A stretch of 64,000 nt of DNA from assembly GCF_000496835.1 (NCBI RefSeq), contig NZ_KI543236.1, positions 211,621 to 275,620 on the forward strand, written 5' to 3'. This document shows positions 37,326 through 45,402 of this stretch, piece by piece. The notes under the pieces were generated by a model, which saw nothing but the letters and a program-made list of their open reading frames with translations, was not told where the DNA came from and did not search any database. This stretch comes from Thalassobacillus devorans MSP14 (GTDB taxonomy: Bacteria; Bacillota; Bacilli; Bacillales; Halobacillaceae). Position 1 is the stretch's first letter; every line of letters starts with the position of its first letter. The position numbers and the translations under genes were made by a program.

Positions 37326-37555
37326 ATAAAATCTTATTATTTGCCAGACTGCAGGAAAAAGCAGGGCAGGCGGAAGTGGAACTCGATGCCGTTAATAAAA
37401 GTATCGCAGAAGTAAAAGCCCTGTTGAAAGAAAACTACCAGATGGAGGAAATCGATACATCCATGGTGGCAGTCAATGAAGAATACGCCAATAGTGATGT
37501 GGTCGTGAAAGAAGGAGATACAATCGCCTTCATCCCGCCGGTCAGCGGTGGCTGA
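37322..37555 (+). CDS. moaD: Molybdopterin synthase sulfur carrier subunit MoaD
   Basis: A 77-residue ubiquitin-like protein ending in PPVSGG, the Gly-Gly terminus that becomes thiocarboxylated and donates sulfur to molybdopterin. Early motif ILLFARLQEKAG and central VAVNEEYA fit MoaD. It is the last gene of the mobB-moaE-moaD unit and is followed by a bidirectional terminator. Confidence 0.95.
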   Translation: MNKILLFARLQEKAGQAEVELDAVNKSIAEVKALLKENYQMEEIDTSMVAVNEEYANSDVVVKEGDTIAFIPPVSGG

Positions 37556-37602
37556 TCAGATGACAGAAAGTAAGATATTTCTTAGGAGATACTCCCCATA
37601 CA

Positions 37603-37640
37603 AAAATGCTCAGCATCCATGTCAGGGAGCTGAGCATTTT
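37603..37640. terminator. Bidirectional terminator between moaD and the DUF59 operon
   Basis: AAAATGCTCAGC pairs with GCTGAGCATTTT; it serves two convergent operons. Confidence 0.88.
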
Positions 37641-37642
37641 CT

Positions 37643-37939
37643 CTACATCAACATTTCTTTGGCGCGGCTGCTCATTTTTTCTGGTGACCAGGCAGGGTGC
37701 CAGACGAGCTCAACATGGACATCATTAACATCATCGACTCCATAGATCATAGTTTCGGCACCACTGACGATACTGTCATGAAGTGGACAGCCAGGGGTGG
37801 TCAATGTCATCTGCACATGGACATCATTGGTTTCGTTGACATCAATTTTATAGACAAGTCCGAGATCGACAATATTAATTCCGAGTTCCGGGTCAATCAC
37901 TTGATATAGTGCTTCTTCGACTTGTTTCGTTAATTCCAT
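37643..37939 (-). CDS. MIP18/DUF59 (PaaD-like) metal-sulfur cluster assembly factor
   Basis: A 98-residue DUF59 protein: ALYQVIDPELGINIVDLGLVYKI and Cys in TTPGCPLHDSI, with WHPAWSPEKMSSRAKEML at the end. It is a paralogue of YitW. ATG 37939 follows AAGGAGTGGATTATC; the longer frame up to 38116 runs antisense-free into the neighbour and lacks support. It is last in an Fnr-type operon with a haem-copper-like membrane protein and two DUF2249 proteins, so an Fe-S repair role under NO or low oxygen is a reasonable inference. Confidence 0.88.
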   Translation of the reverse strand: MELTKQVEEALYQVIDPELGINIVDLGLVYKIDVNETNDVHVQMTLTTPGCPLHDSIVSGAETMIYGVDDVNDVHVELVWHPAWSPEKMSSRAKEMLM

Positions 37940-37956
37940 GATAATCCACTCCTTAG

Positions 37957-39204
37957 TTATCTGGTTAAAACACGCACGATTGAGCTTACATATAACGACG
38001 ATGTAATCGTTAAAAACGCCTGTGCTGTAAAAACTAATCCCGGCATTTCCAGCATGGCGGTTACAGCCAGCATCACCACTCCTGCAGTCATGGCCGCAAA
38101 AAGGATGGTTCCCCATTTTTCCTGTATCATTTCTTTCAGTGTTGGTACATTCTTTTTACCCACACTCCCGGAATACTTATGAGTCCACCATAAAAATGGA
38201 ACTATCTTGTAAAGGTATCCCATGATGCTGAAGATAATCCACATCATGATGTAAAGATAGATCATCCAGCTCCAGGCTGTAACAGCTGTGACACCAACGA
38301 TACTCATCAGCAGGGCAGATGTATGAATCATCCATCCGAAAATAATAGAGATTAAGGAGAAAACAAACGGCTGATCGAGCTTTTTTTTGATCCGCTTCTT
38401 AACTATTTCTCTCATGTCGATAACGTAACCTGTAAACCCGATCCATAGGAAACCCCACCCGATTGTCAGCAGCCAGGAAGCACTACTCCATACAGCAGCA
38501 ATCATCAAAATGAGTCCTGCAATATAACTGATAAACGCACCCTTAGCCCATTTCATAGCAAAACCGTGTGAAAGACTGAACATGGGCACCATTTTATAAG
38601 AAAAGCCGAAAATCAATAAGGTAAACCAGCCGGTAAGTCCGAAAATCAAATGAGACTTGAACAAAGCATCATAATCGACAATTGCTCCAAACGCCAGGTT
38701 CCAGGTCAAGAAAATTCCAGCCATGATTGTAAGCAGTAAGAACACGAGTGCTCCACCGACAAACCAGCTCATGATATTTGCTTTTTTCTGCTTCAGCAAT
38801 GTCATTGCGATTTGGAACAGGAACATTAAAATACCGATAACTGCCAGGCTCCCTGCAAAGATTGCTGCGTCCGGTTTCAAGGAAAGCGCAATCGATAAAC
38901 CAGCAACCCCGGCAGCGGTTATAAAAAATTGTATGAAGCCGAATCTTTCATTCCAAATCGGTGTCAAAAAAGCGACAGGAACAAGCTGGTACATCGCTCC
39001 CATGACAACCATTACTGCCCAACCGAGTAAAAGAAAGTGGGCGGCCATCCATAAGTCGGGCATACGGAATGTGCCGTTGCTCAAAGCAGCAGTGTTCATC
39101 CATAAAAGTGACTGGGCAGTGACAAAGGATATTAGGCCAAAAAGGATGAAGGCGAGCGGAAGTTTGATATTTGTTTCTGTTTTTGTCTGCAACTGCGGTA
39201 TCAT
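37957..39204 (-). CDS. 12-helix haem-copper-like/NnrS-like membrane protein
   Basis: About 415 residues with 11-12 hydrophobic helices. Buried His residues stand in helix contexts such as WMAAHFLLLGWAV, FKSHLIFGLTGWF and GWMIHTSALLMS, resembling degenerate haem-copper subunit I or NnrS proteins. The paired His-His of a CuB site is absent, so oxidase activity is unlikely. It lies between two DUF2249 genes and a DUF59 gene in one minus-strand operon. ATG 39204 overlaps the end of the DUF2249 gene (GGTGATTAATATG). The function is unknown; involvement in NO or haem handling is inference from context. Confidence 0.65.
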   Translation of the reverse strand: MIPQLQTKTETNIKLPLAFILFGLISFVTAQSLLWMNTAALSNGTFRMPDLWMAAHFLLLGWAVMVVMGAMYQLVPVAFLTPIWNERFGFIQFFITAAGVAGLSIALSLKPDAAIFAGSLAVIGILMFLFQIAMTLLKQKKANIMSWFVGGALVFLLLTIMAGIFLTWNLAFGAIVDYDALFKSHLIFGLTGWFTLLIFGFSYKMVPMFSLSHGFAMKWAKGAFISYIAGLILMIAAVWSSASWLLTIGWGFLWIGFTGYVIDMREIVKKRIKKKLDQPFVFSLISIIFGWMIHTSALLMSIVGVTAVTAWSWMIYLYIMMWIIFSIMGYLYKIVPFLWWTHKYSGSVGKKNVPTLKEMIQEKWGTILFAAMTAGVVMLAVTAMLEMPGLVFTAQAFLTITSSLYVSSIVRVLTR

Positions 39205-39205
39205 A

Positions 39206-39421
39206 TTAATCACCAGATTTCGTTATCGTTATGCGGAAGCTCCCGTCTTCTTGTTCCTCCGTTTCATAATGATGGCCAAGTTCATCAAGTTCAGCGAATA
39301 AAAACATCGGGCGCCGGTCATTGATGATGACAAGTGCTTCCTTATCGGTCATTTCTTCAAGTGCTGTCAGTGTCCGCATCATCGGCTGTGGCGGTTCTAA
39401 TCCACGGTTATCAAGGATCAT
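39206..39421 (-). CDS. DUF2249 protein (first of three)
   Basis: A 71-residue DUF2249 domain: LDNRGLEPPQPMMRTLTALEEM, NDRRPMFLFAELDELGHHYETEE and EDGSFRITITKSGD. DUF2249 domains are small SirA/TusA-like folds found near denitrification and NO-response genes. There is no Cys. The start ATG 39421 overlaps the previous gene's stop, and its own stop overlaps the start of the haem-copper-like gene, so all are coupled. Confidence 0.82.
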   Translation of the reverse strand: MILDNRGLEPPQPMMRTLTALEEMTDKEALVIINDRRPMFLFAELDELGHHYETEEQEDGSFRITITKSGD

Positions 39422-39669
39422 TGCACTTCACCGCCCCGTTTATAAAAAGTAACCTTCCAGTGTTTTGGCTCCACATGTTCCAATTGATGGTCAAACCCTT
39501 TTTTGTCCAACACCTTCAGCAGGGGGATTGGTTTGAATGGGGCATGCAGCAGGAGAGCTTCGTCCTCCTTTAAACTTTTAACAGCATTCATGATTTTATG
39601 GAACGGATCATTCTTCAGTTTCAAATCTTCCCTGACATCCAACTCTACGATAGCAGCTTGTTCTGCCAT
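39418..39669 (-). CDS. DUF2249 protein (second of three)
   Basis: An 83-residue DUF2249 protein with LDVREDLKLKNDPFHKIMNAVKSL, EALLLHAPFKPIPLLKVLDKKGF and HWKVTFYKRGG. It differs from the neighbour by a longer N-terminus. Of three close ATGs, 39669 (MAEQAAIVELD) has the right distance from GAGGTG. It is first in the operon, 24 bases after the start expected for the Fnr-type promoter. The function is unknown. Confidence 0.8.
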   Translation of the reverse strand: MAEQAAIVELDVREDLKLKNDPFHKIMNAVKSLKEDEALLLHAPFKPIPLLKVLDKKGFDHQLEHVEPKHWKVTFYKRGGEVQ

Positions 39670-39700
39670 ATTCATCACCTCATCATCGGTTTATACCCTT

Positions 39701-39706
39701 ATGATA
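39701..39706 (-). promoter_or_regulatory. -10 element TATCAT of the DUF2249 operon
   Basis: TATCAT on the minus strand lies about 32 bases from the centre of the Fnr-type box (39735.5), giving the -41.5 spacing for a class II activator. No good -35 is seen. Confidence 0.6.
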
Positions 39707-39727
39707 ATCATTTTCAATTAATCAGGT

Positions 39728-39743
39728 AGTGATGCTTATCACA
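39728..39743 (-). promoter_or_regulatory. Fnr/Crp-type box before the DUF2249 operon
   Basis: TGTGATAAGCATCACT on the minus strand matches TGTGA-N6-TCACA with one change. It sits between the stop of the Crp/Fnr-type gene (39747) and the DUF2249 operon. Confidence 0.75.
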
Positions 39744-39746
39744 GGC

Positions 39747-40448
39747 TTAAAAGAGTTCTTCCTCCAAAGATTCCGGATGTAATTTGAAATAGCCGTCAAA
39801 GTCCGTGAACACGAGATTATTTTTCTTGAGCTGAGTCAACGTGCGGCTGACCGTTTCCCTGCTCGATCCAATCATGTTCGCAAGTTCCCGGTTAGTAAAA
39901 TGGGAATGTAGTTTTACCCAGCCATCTTTATCATCTTTGCCGTATAATTTGCCAAGCCGGATCAGCAGCATGATAATCTGCTCATAAGTATTATGAAGTA
40001 TCTGTTCTTCCAGCCGGTTTTGCAGGTCAACGATTTTATCTCCGAGCACTTTGAACAGCTTGACGGAAATTTCGGGATGGTTGATCAGCGTTTGTTCAAA
40101 AGAAGGTATCGGAATGTGAACCAGTATTGCCTCATCTAATATTTCTGCATGAGCCGGGCATTCATCTTTCCGGAAGAAACCCTGGTGGGGGAACATGTCA
40201 CCCGGCTGAAGGACATTGACGATCTGTTCTTTTCCATGAAAATCTGTTTTATATATCTTCACCCTTCCTTGATTGATGAAGTAGACATTCTGCAGGGGAT
40301 CCCCCTGCATGAATACATGGGTACCGGCCCGGTAGCGGCGGGATTTAGCCAGTTCAAGGACGGGTTCCATTTCTATATCGGTCAAATCTTTGAATATAGG
40401 AACATTCTGTAACAATTGCTGTGTGGAATGGAATTTCACATTAAACAT
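39747..40448 (-). CDS. Crp/Fnr-family transcription regulator beside qNor
   Basis: About 233 residues: a cyclic-nucleotide-like sensor domain (about 15-125; AGTHVFMQGDPLQNVYFINQGRVKIYK), a dimer helix, and a Crp HTH (HFTNRELANMIGSSRETVSRTLTQL, about 180-205). It lacks the C-terminal Cys cluster of Bacillus Fnr and an N-terminal one as well, so it does not sense through that Fe-S cluster. Placement next to qNor suggests an NO-sensing or redox role like NnrR/DNR, which is inference. ATG 40448 abuts AAAGG; GTG 40439, nine bases beyond it, may be the true start. Confidence 0.85.
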   Translation of the reverse strand: MFNVKFHSTQQLLQNVPIFKDLTDIEMEPVLELAKSRRYRAGTHVFMQGDPLQNVYFINQGRVKIYKTDFHGKEQIVNVLQPGDMFPHQGFFRKDECPAHAEILDEAILVHIPIPSFEQTLINHPEISVKLFKVLGDKIVDLQNRLEEQILHNTYEQIIMLLIRLGKLYGKDDKDGWVKLHSHFTNRELANMIGSSRETVSRTLTQLKKNNLVFTDFDGYFKLHPESLEEELF

Positions 40449-40488
40449 CCTTTCTTATCCAATTTCTACTATATAGTGTAGCATTTAA

Positions 40489-40511
40489 AAGTGGTATTTT
40501 TGATACTTCTT
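40489..40511. promoter_or_regulatory. NsrR-like operator over the norB promoter
   Basis: A 23-base imperfect palindrome with outer AAG...CTT and inner GTAT...ATAC. It agrees with the B. subtilis NsrR pattern (AAGATGYATTT and complement) at 18 of 23 positions by eye. It overlaps the -35 of the norB promoter. NsrR is an NO-sensing Fe-S repressor of hmp and nor genes; its gene is not in the window. Confidence 0.5.
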
Positions 40512-40528
40512 TTTGAACAATTTATAAC
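40500..40528 (+). promoter_or_regulatory. Sigma-A-type promoter of norB
   Basis: TTGATA (40500-40505), 17-base spacer, TATAAC (40523-40528); transcription would begin near 40535, 108 bases before the chosen ATG. Confidence 0.65.
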
Positions 40529-40545
40529 TATCTTTGTACGTTGGC

Positions 40546-40561
40546 TGTGATGAAAATCATA
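40546..40561 (+). promoter_or_regulatory. Degenerate Fnr/Crp-type box downstream of the norB promoter
   Basis: TGTGATGAAAATCATA keeps TGTGA-N6-TCA but changes the final CA. At about +18 relative to the predicted start it would hinder rather than activate transcription; alternatively a second promoter is used. Confidence 0.4.
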
Positions 40562-40642
40562 GGGGCCTGTTGCTTCTTCTCACACCCGGATAAAAAAAAC
40601 AGGAGTAACATGAAGGCATACAAACGAAAGGGTGTGAACGTG

Positions 40643-43009
40643 ATGGGTGTTCGCAAGCTGGAGGAATGGAAGCATAAAGAAGCCAAACCTACCACTAAAA
40701 ACGGATTACTTAAATCTGTTTTAATCGTTACACTATTAGCAAGTTTCACAGTTTTAATCGTCGGGGGATTTTGGATATTCGAAAATATGGCCCCTCGTCC
40801 GATGGAAGCGACCAGCTCAGACGGTGAAGTCGTCATGACGCAGGATTCCATCATTGGCGGTCAGGCTGTGTTCCAAAAATATGGCCTGATGGATTATGGA
40901 ACAGTCTTAGGACACGGATCCTATATGGGTCCTGACTATACGGCGGAAGCACTCAAAGTCTACACCGTCGGGATGCAGGATTATTACGCTTTGCAAGAAC
41001 ATGATCAGCCCTATGCTGACTTGACTCAAGAGCAGCAGACGGTAATCAAAGAAAAAGTCATTGCAGAAATGCGGGTCAATCGCTTTAATGAAGAAACCAA
41101 TGAATTGCCGTTGACCGATGCCCAGGTATTTGGTCTGGAGCGGGTGGAGGCTTACTACGAAGAAATATTTAAAAACGGTGATGGCTGGGGGTTAAAAGCC
41201 GGGTTAATCCAGGAATCTCACGTGCCGGGGGAAGGAGAGCGTCTATACGTTGCGGATAGCGACCAGATCAAGCAGATTTCCCATTTCTTTTTCTGGACCG
41301 CATGGCTTTCCAGTACAGAGCGGCCGAATGATGATATAACTTATACAAACAACTGGCCTTATTTTGAAGATGCCGGCAATACGATGGCTTTCTCAGCGGT
41401 CTGGTGGAGCGGTGCCAGTGTCACTGTCCTGATTTTGTTCGTCGGACTGATTTTGTTCGTATTCTATCGTTATCATCTTGGCATGCAGGAGGCTTACACG
41501 AAGGATAACTATCCAACCTTCAATCTTGCCAGGCAGAGTCTTACTTCCTCCCAGGTAAAATCAGCCAAGTACTTTATGGTTGTCGCCTTACTATTCCTGG
41601 TGCAGGTCATGTTCGGGGCCTTGATGGCACACTATTACGTCGAACCGGATTCGTTCTTCGGAATGGATTGGATCTTTGAACTTTTACCATTCGGTATCGC
41701 CAAAGGCTATCATCTGCAGCTTGCAATCTTCTGGATAGCGACTGCATGGCTCGGAATGGGAATCTTTATTGCGCCGGTTGTAGGTGGACATGAGCCAAAA
41801 CGTCAAGGTCTGCTTGTCGATATTTTATTCTGGGCATTAGTAGTCTTAGTAGGTGGCTCAATGATCGGTCAATGGCTTGGGGTCAACGGCTATCTTGGCA
41901 ACCTGTGGTTCCTGCTTGGCCACCAGGGCTGGGAATATTTAGAGCTTGGACGGATCTGGCAAGTGATTCTTGTTGTCGGAATGCTGATTTGGCTGTTCAT
42001 CGTTTATCGGGGTATCCGGAACGGTTTGAAAAAAGAACGTGATAAAGGTGGTCTTGTCCACTTACTGTTCTATGCATCGATAGCAGTTCCAGCATTTTAT
42101 ATCTTTGCATTCTTCATTAACCCAGGTGCTAATTTCACGATGTCTGACTACTGGCGCTGGTGGATCATCCATCTCTGGGTAGAAGGTATTTTTGAAGTAT
42201 TTGCGGTAGTCGTCATCGGGTTCCTGTTAGTACGGATGAAACTGGTTACCAAGAGTTCTACGGTAAAAGCACTGTACTTCCAGCTGATCATCCTGCTGGG
42301 AAGCGGTGTTATCGGTATCGGTCATCATTACTACTATAATGGTTCAGCTGAAGCCTGGATTGCACTCGGATCTGTATTCAGTGCACTGGAAGTTATTCCG
42401 TTGACTTTGCTGGTACTGGAAGCATATGACCAATATAAGATGATGCGTGCGGGGGGAGTCGATTTCCCTTACAAAGCCACATTCTGGTTCCTTATTTCCA
42501 CAGCGATCTGGAACCTGGTCGGAGCTGGTGTGTTAGGATTCCTTATCAACCTGCCAGCTGTAAGCTACTTTGAGCATGGGCAGTTCCTCACACCTGCTCA
42601 TGGACACGGAGCGATGATGGGGGTTTATGGAATGTTTGCCATTGCCGTATTGCTTTACTCCCTGCGTAATATCGTCCGGCCGGATAAATGGAATGACAAG
42701 TGGCTGAAAATATCCTGTTGGACATTGAACATCGGGCTTGCGGGAATGATTCTGATTTCTTTACTGCCTGTCGGATTCCTGCAATTAAAAGAAGCATTCA
42801 ACAATGGCTACTGGGCATCCCGGGATGCATCCTTCCTGCAACAGGATATCATCCAGGAACTATTGACCATCCGTGCGATTCCAGACGTAATTTTCATCAT
42901 CGGTGTTGTGATTTTAGCGGTCTTCGCAGTTAAGTCCATGTTCCACTTGCGTCCCGCTACCCATAAAGAAGGAGAAGCGCTGCCAATTGATGAGTCAGAA
43001 GAAGATTAA
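40643..43009 (+). CDS. norB: Quinol-dependent nitric oxide reductase (qNor)
   Basis: A 788-residue single-subunit qNor. An N-terminal helix and a large extracellular domain (about 60-225: QDSIIGGQAVFQKYGLMDYGTVLGHGSYMGPDYTA in part, residues about 75-110) precede 12-13 helices of the NorB fold. Haem/FeB His residues lie in LWVEGIFEVF, GVIGIGHHYYY and PAHGHGAMMGVYG, and Glu residues characteristic of NO reductases occur in EGIFEVF and SALEVIP. It reduces 2 NO to N2O with menaquinol. ATG 40643 follows AAAGGGTGTGAACGTG; ATG 40610 after AACAGGAG is possible (799 residues). Confidence 0.93.
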   Translation: MGVRKLEEWKHKEAKPTTKNGLLKSVLIVTLLASFTVLIVGGFWIFENMAPRPMEATSSDGEVVMTQDSIIGGQAVFQKYGLMDYGTVLGHGSYMGPDYTAEALKVYTVGMQDYYALQEHDQPYADLTQEQQTVIKEKVIAEMRVNRFNEETNELPLTDAQVFGLERVEAYYEEIFKNGDGWGLKAGLIQESHVPGEGERLYVADSDQIKQISHFFFWTAWLSSTERPNDDITYTNNWPYFEDAGNTMAFSAVWWSGASVTVLILFVGLILFVFYRYHLGMQEAYTKDNYPTFNLARQSLTSSQVKSAKYFMVVALLFLVQVMFGALMAHYYVEPDSFFGMDWIFELLPFGIAKGYHLQLAIFWIATAWLGMGIFIAPVVGGHEPKRQGLLVDILFWALVVLVGGSMIGQWLGVNGYLGNLWFLLGHQGWEYLELGRIWQVILVVGMLIWLFIVYRGIRNGLKKERDKGGLVHLLFYASIAVPAFYIFAFFINPGANFTMSDYWRWWIIHLWVEGIFEVFAVVVIGFLLVRMKLVTKSSTVKALYFQLIILLGSGVIGIGHHYYYNGSAEAWIALGSVFSALEVIPLTLLVLEAYDQYKMMRAGGVDFPYKATFWFLISTAIWNLVGAGVLGFLINLPAVSYFEHGQFLTPAHGHGAMMGVYGMFAIAVLLYSLRNIVRPDKWNDKWLKISCWTLNIGLAGMILISLLPVGFLQLKEAFNNGYWASRDASFLQQDIIQELLTIRAIPDVIFIIGVVILAVFAVKSMFHLRPATHKEGEALPIDESEED

Positions 43010-43034
43010 TAATCATTTATAGGAGGAGATTCAA

Positions 43035-43274
43035 ATGAAAAATCAAGAATTTGCTGCCAAAATTTATGCCCCGGAAATTGAGCCGAAAATACGTCATCCA
43101 AGGATTTTGGATACCTTCGATGAGCTCGCGAGCGGACAAGTGATGGAACTGATTAATGATCATGACCCTCGTCCATTGCGATACCAGTTCATGGTAGAGC
43201 GGGAAAATCAGTTCGAATGGGAATATCTAGAAGAAGGCCCGGAGCAATGGAGAGTGGCCATCTCTAAAAAATAA
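43035..43274 (+). CDS. DUF2249 protein (third of three)
   Basis: A 79-residue DUF2249 protein with KIRHPRILDTFDELASGQVMELINDHDPRPLRYQFMVE (about residues 18-55) and FEWEYLEEGPEQWRVAISK. The NDHDPRPLRYQF core is the clearest DUF2249 signature of the three. It lies 25 bases after norB behind ATAGGAGGAGATTCAA and is cotranscribed with it. DUF2249 genes next to NO reductase are common in Firmicutes; the biochemical role is not established. Confidence 0.85.
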   Translation: MKNQEFAAKIYAPEIEPKIRHPRILDTFDELASGQVMELINDHDPRPLRYQFMVERENQFEWEYLEEGPEQWRVAISKK

Positions 43275-43286
43275 TTAGGAGAGAGA

Positions 43287-43320
43287 CTGCGGCGTGAACC
43301 TTTCATGCCGCAGCCTTTTA
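43287..43320 (+). terminator. Intrinsic terminator of the norB operon
   Basis: CTGCGGC pairs with GCCGCAG, extended across CGTGAA/TTCATG, followed by CCTTTTAC. Confidence 0.75.
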
Positions 43321-43412
43321 CTGTACGTAGCCTGTCCTTCCTGCAGTTATCTGGCCGCCTATCAGCTTCTTTATGAAAACTTTTTGAATAAAGAAGAGGA
43401 GAGTCTCTGAAA

Positions 43413-43428
43413 TGTGATGTAAATCACA
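43413..43428 (+). promoter_or_regulatory. Perfect Fnr/Crp box before the radical SAM gene
   Basis: TGTGATGTAAATCACA is a perfect TGTGA-N6-TCACA palindrome. TACAAT at 43451-43456 as -10 places its centre about 42 bases before the transcription start, the class II activator position. Confidence 0.82.
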
Positions 43429-43510
43429 ACTATACGTCACATTCTTCGCTACAATTGAACCATGAAAATAGTGTTAACCGAGTATAGGGTAGCACGAAGG
43501 AGGGAACGTC

Positions 43511-44644
43511 ATGTTCAACCGTGACTATAATGAAAATCCTTTTATTGTGATTTGGGAACTCACAAGGGCATGTGAATTGAAATGTCTCCATTGCCGGGCA
43601 GAAGCTCAATATAGGAGAGATCCCCGAGAGTTATCTTTTGAAGATGGTAAAAAACTGATAGATGACATATATGAAATGGAAAACCCCATGCTGGTCTTCA
43701 CTGGAGGAGATCCATTGATGCGTCCGGACGTATTCGAGATTGCGGAATATGCCGTCCAAAAGGGAGTTCGTGTTTCCATGACACCTTCCGCTACTCCTAA
43801 TGTCACGAAAGAAGCGATGGAAAAAGCAAAGGAGGTAGGCTTGTCACGGTGGGCGTTCAGTCTCGATGGACCGAATGCAGCAATCCATGACCATTTTCGT
43901 GGGACCTCAGGATCGTTTGACCTGACGATGAATGCAATAAAATATCTCCATGAACTGGATATGCCAATCCAAATCAATACCGTGATTTCCCGATATAACT
44001 ACGACCATCTGGATGATATGGCAGCATTAATCGAAGAACTGGACTGTGTATTGTGGAGTGTGTTTTTCCTGGTACCTACTGGACGGGGGCAGGAAAAAGA
44101 TATGATTACACCAGTAGAACATGAAAAAACATTCAAGTGGTTATATGAACTCTCTAAGCGTGTTCCATTCGATATTAAAACGACAGCGGCTCAGCATTAC
44201 CGCAGAGTTGTCATCCAGAACAAGATGAGAGAAAACAGTCAAACGGCAGCAGATAAGGAAATCAATTATCAGGATGCCCTGATGAATGGGACGACCGGGC
44301 AGATTGATGGACTCGGACGGGCTCCTAAAGGGGTGAATGATGGGAATGGTTTTGTTTTCATCTCGCATATTGGTGATGTCTATCCAAGCGGGCTGCTGCC
44401 AATCAAGGCGGGAAATGTGAAAGAGACACCACTTCCAAAGATTTATCGGGAGTCTGAAGTATTCAAAAACCTCCGTAATCCGGATGCCTATAAAGGGAAA
44501 TGCGGTGTATGTGAATTCCGGCATGTATGCGGCGGGTCAAGGTCCCGTGCTTATGCGATGACAGGGGACTATATGGAAAGTGAGCCATATTGTGTTTACA
44601 TTCCGAAAGCATTGCGTGGTAAAAAGAAAGCCGGAACTATCTGA
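43511..44644 (+). CDS. Radical SAM/SPASM protein (TIGR04053-like)
   Basis: A 377-residue protein. The radical SAM cluster site is CELKCLHC (about residues 17-24), followed by FTGGDPLMRPD. A C-terminal SPASM-type Cys set stands in GKCGVCEFRHVCGGSRSRAYA and EPYC. Overall it resembles the haem-pathway enzymes NirJ/AhbD and the TIGR04053 group. Its substrate is unknown. ATG 43511 follows ACGAAGGAGGGAACGTC. It is controlled by a perfect Fnr box, so it acts under oxygen limitation, with ywiC 41 bases downstream probably in the same transcript. Confidence 0.85.
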   Translation: MFNRDYNENPFIVIWELTRACELKCLHCRAEAQYRRDPRELSFEDGKKLIDDIYEMENPMLVFTGGDPLMRPDVFEIAEYAVQKGVRVSMTPSATPNVTKEAMEKAKEVGLSRWAFSLDGPNAAIHDHFRGTSGSFDLTMNAIKYLHELDMPIQINTVISRYNYDHLDDMAALIEELDCVLWSVFFLVPTGRGQEKDMITPVEHEKTFKWLYELSKRVPFDIKTTAAQHYRRVVIQNKMRENSQTAADKEINYQDALMNGTTGQIDGLGRAPKGVNDGNGFVFISHIGDVYPSGLLPIKAGNVKETPLPKIYRESEVFKNLRNPDAYKGKCGVCEFRHVCGGSRSRAYAMTGDYMESEPYCVYIPKALRGKKKAGTI

Positions 44645-44685
44645 TGATGGATGAAGGTTATTCCAATTAGAACGAGGTGACTGGG

Positions 44686-45402
44686 ATGAAGTTGTTTTTG
44701 CCTAAACAGCACGGTGCCTGGGCTATGTTGACAGTACCATTCTTATTAGGGATGGTGGCAGGGGGCTTCAACTGGCTTCAGCTACCTTTGCTCATCGGAT
44801 GGGTTGCTTTGTATTTAGCAACTTACCCATTGATTCTGGCGATGAAAAAAAGGAAAATCCGTTTTCACATGAGCTGGTTTCTCCGATATTTTATCGTCGC
44901 AGTGATTTTTGCTTTACCAGTATTGATCGTCGAACCTTTCTTGTTTGTAATTGCATTGATGATGGTCCCCTTCTTTATGATCAATTTATGGTTTGGGAAG
45001 AGAAACAAAGATCGTTCCCTCTTAAATGATTTCTCAGCGATCACCGCTTTCGCTATTAGTGGGCTCGCCTCTTACTATTTGGGGGCAGGGTATATTGACG
45101 AGCTTGCCTGGTCAGTATTCTTACTTGCGATATTGTTTTTCTATGGCAGTGCTTTTTTTGTCAAAACCATGATCAGAGAAAAGAAAAATCCAGCATTCCG
45201 CTGGATTTCCTGGGGCTATCATGTAATTGTGGTCGGATTGTTCCTGGCTACAGGTGCATGGGTGGTAATGTTCGCTTTCATTCCAAGCCTTGCCAGGGCC
45301 ATCTATTTGTATGGAAAGCAATGGAAGCCGATGCAGATCGGTATTCTGGAAATAGGAAACTCCTTGTTTTTCTTTATCATTCTATCTGTCGGTTTCTTTT
45401 AA
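44686..45402 (+). CDS. ywiC: YwiC-like membrane protein
   Basis: A 238-residue protein with seven to eight membrane helices, beginning MKLFLPKQHGAWAMLTVPFLLGM, the YwiC family signature. In B. subtilis ywiC sits between fnr and narG, and here it is again next to fnr but convergent with it. ATG 44686 follows CGAGGTGACTGGG; GTG 44677 lies inside this site. Its stop overlaps the end of fnr by four bases on opposite strands. The function is unknown; a role in anaerobic respiration is inferred from context. Confidence 0.88.
   Translation: MKLFLPKQHGAWAMLTVPFLLGMVAGGFNWLQLPLLIGWVALYLATYPLILAMKKRKIRFHMSWFLRYFIVAVIFALPVLIVEPFLFVIALMMVPFFMINLWFGKRNKDRSLLNDFSAITAFAISGLASYYLGAGYIDELAWSVFLLAILFFYGSAFFVKTMIREKKNPAFRWISWGYHVIVVGLFLATGAWVVMFAFIPSLARAIYLYGKQWKPMQIGILEIGNSLFFFIILSVGFF

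Noticed and set aside
40541..40642. Longer N-terminal form of qNor starting at 40541
   Set aside because: The extra residues (Cys- and Lys-rich) are not seen in qNor proteins, and the sequence there is regulatory (Fnr-like box, leader).
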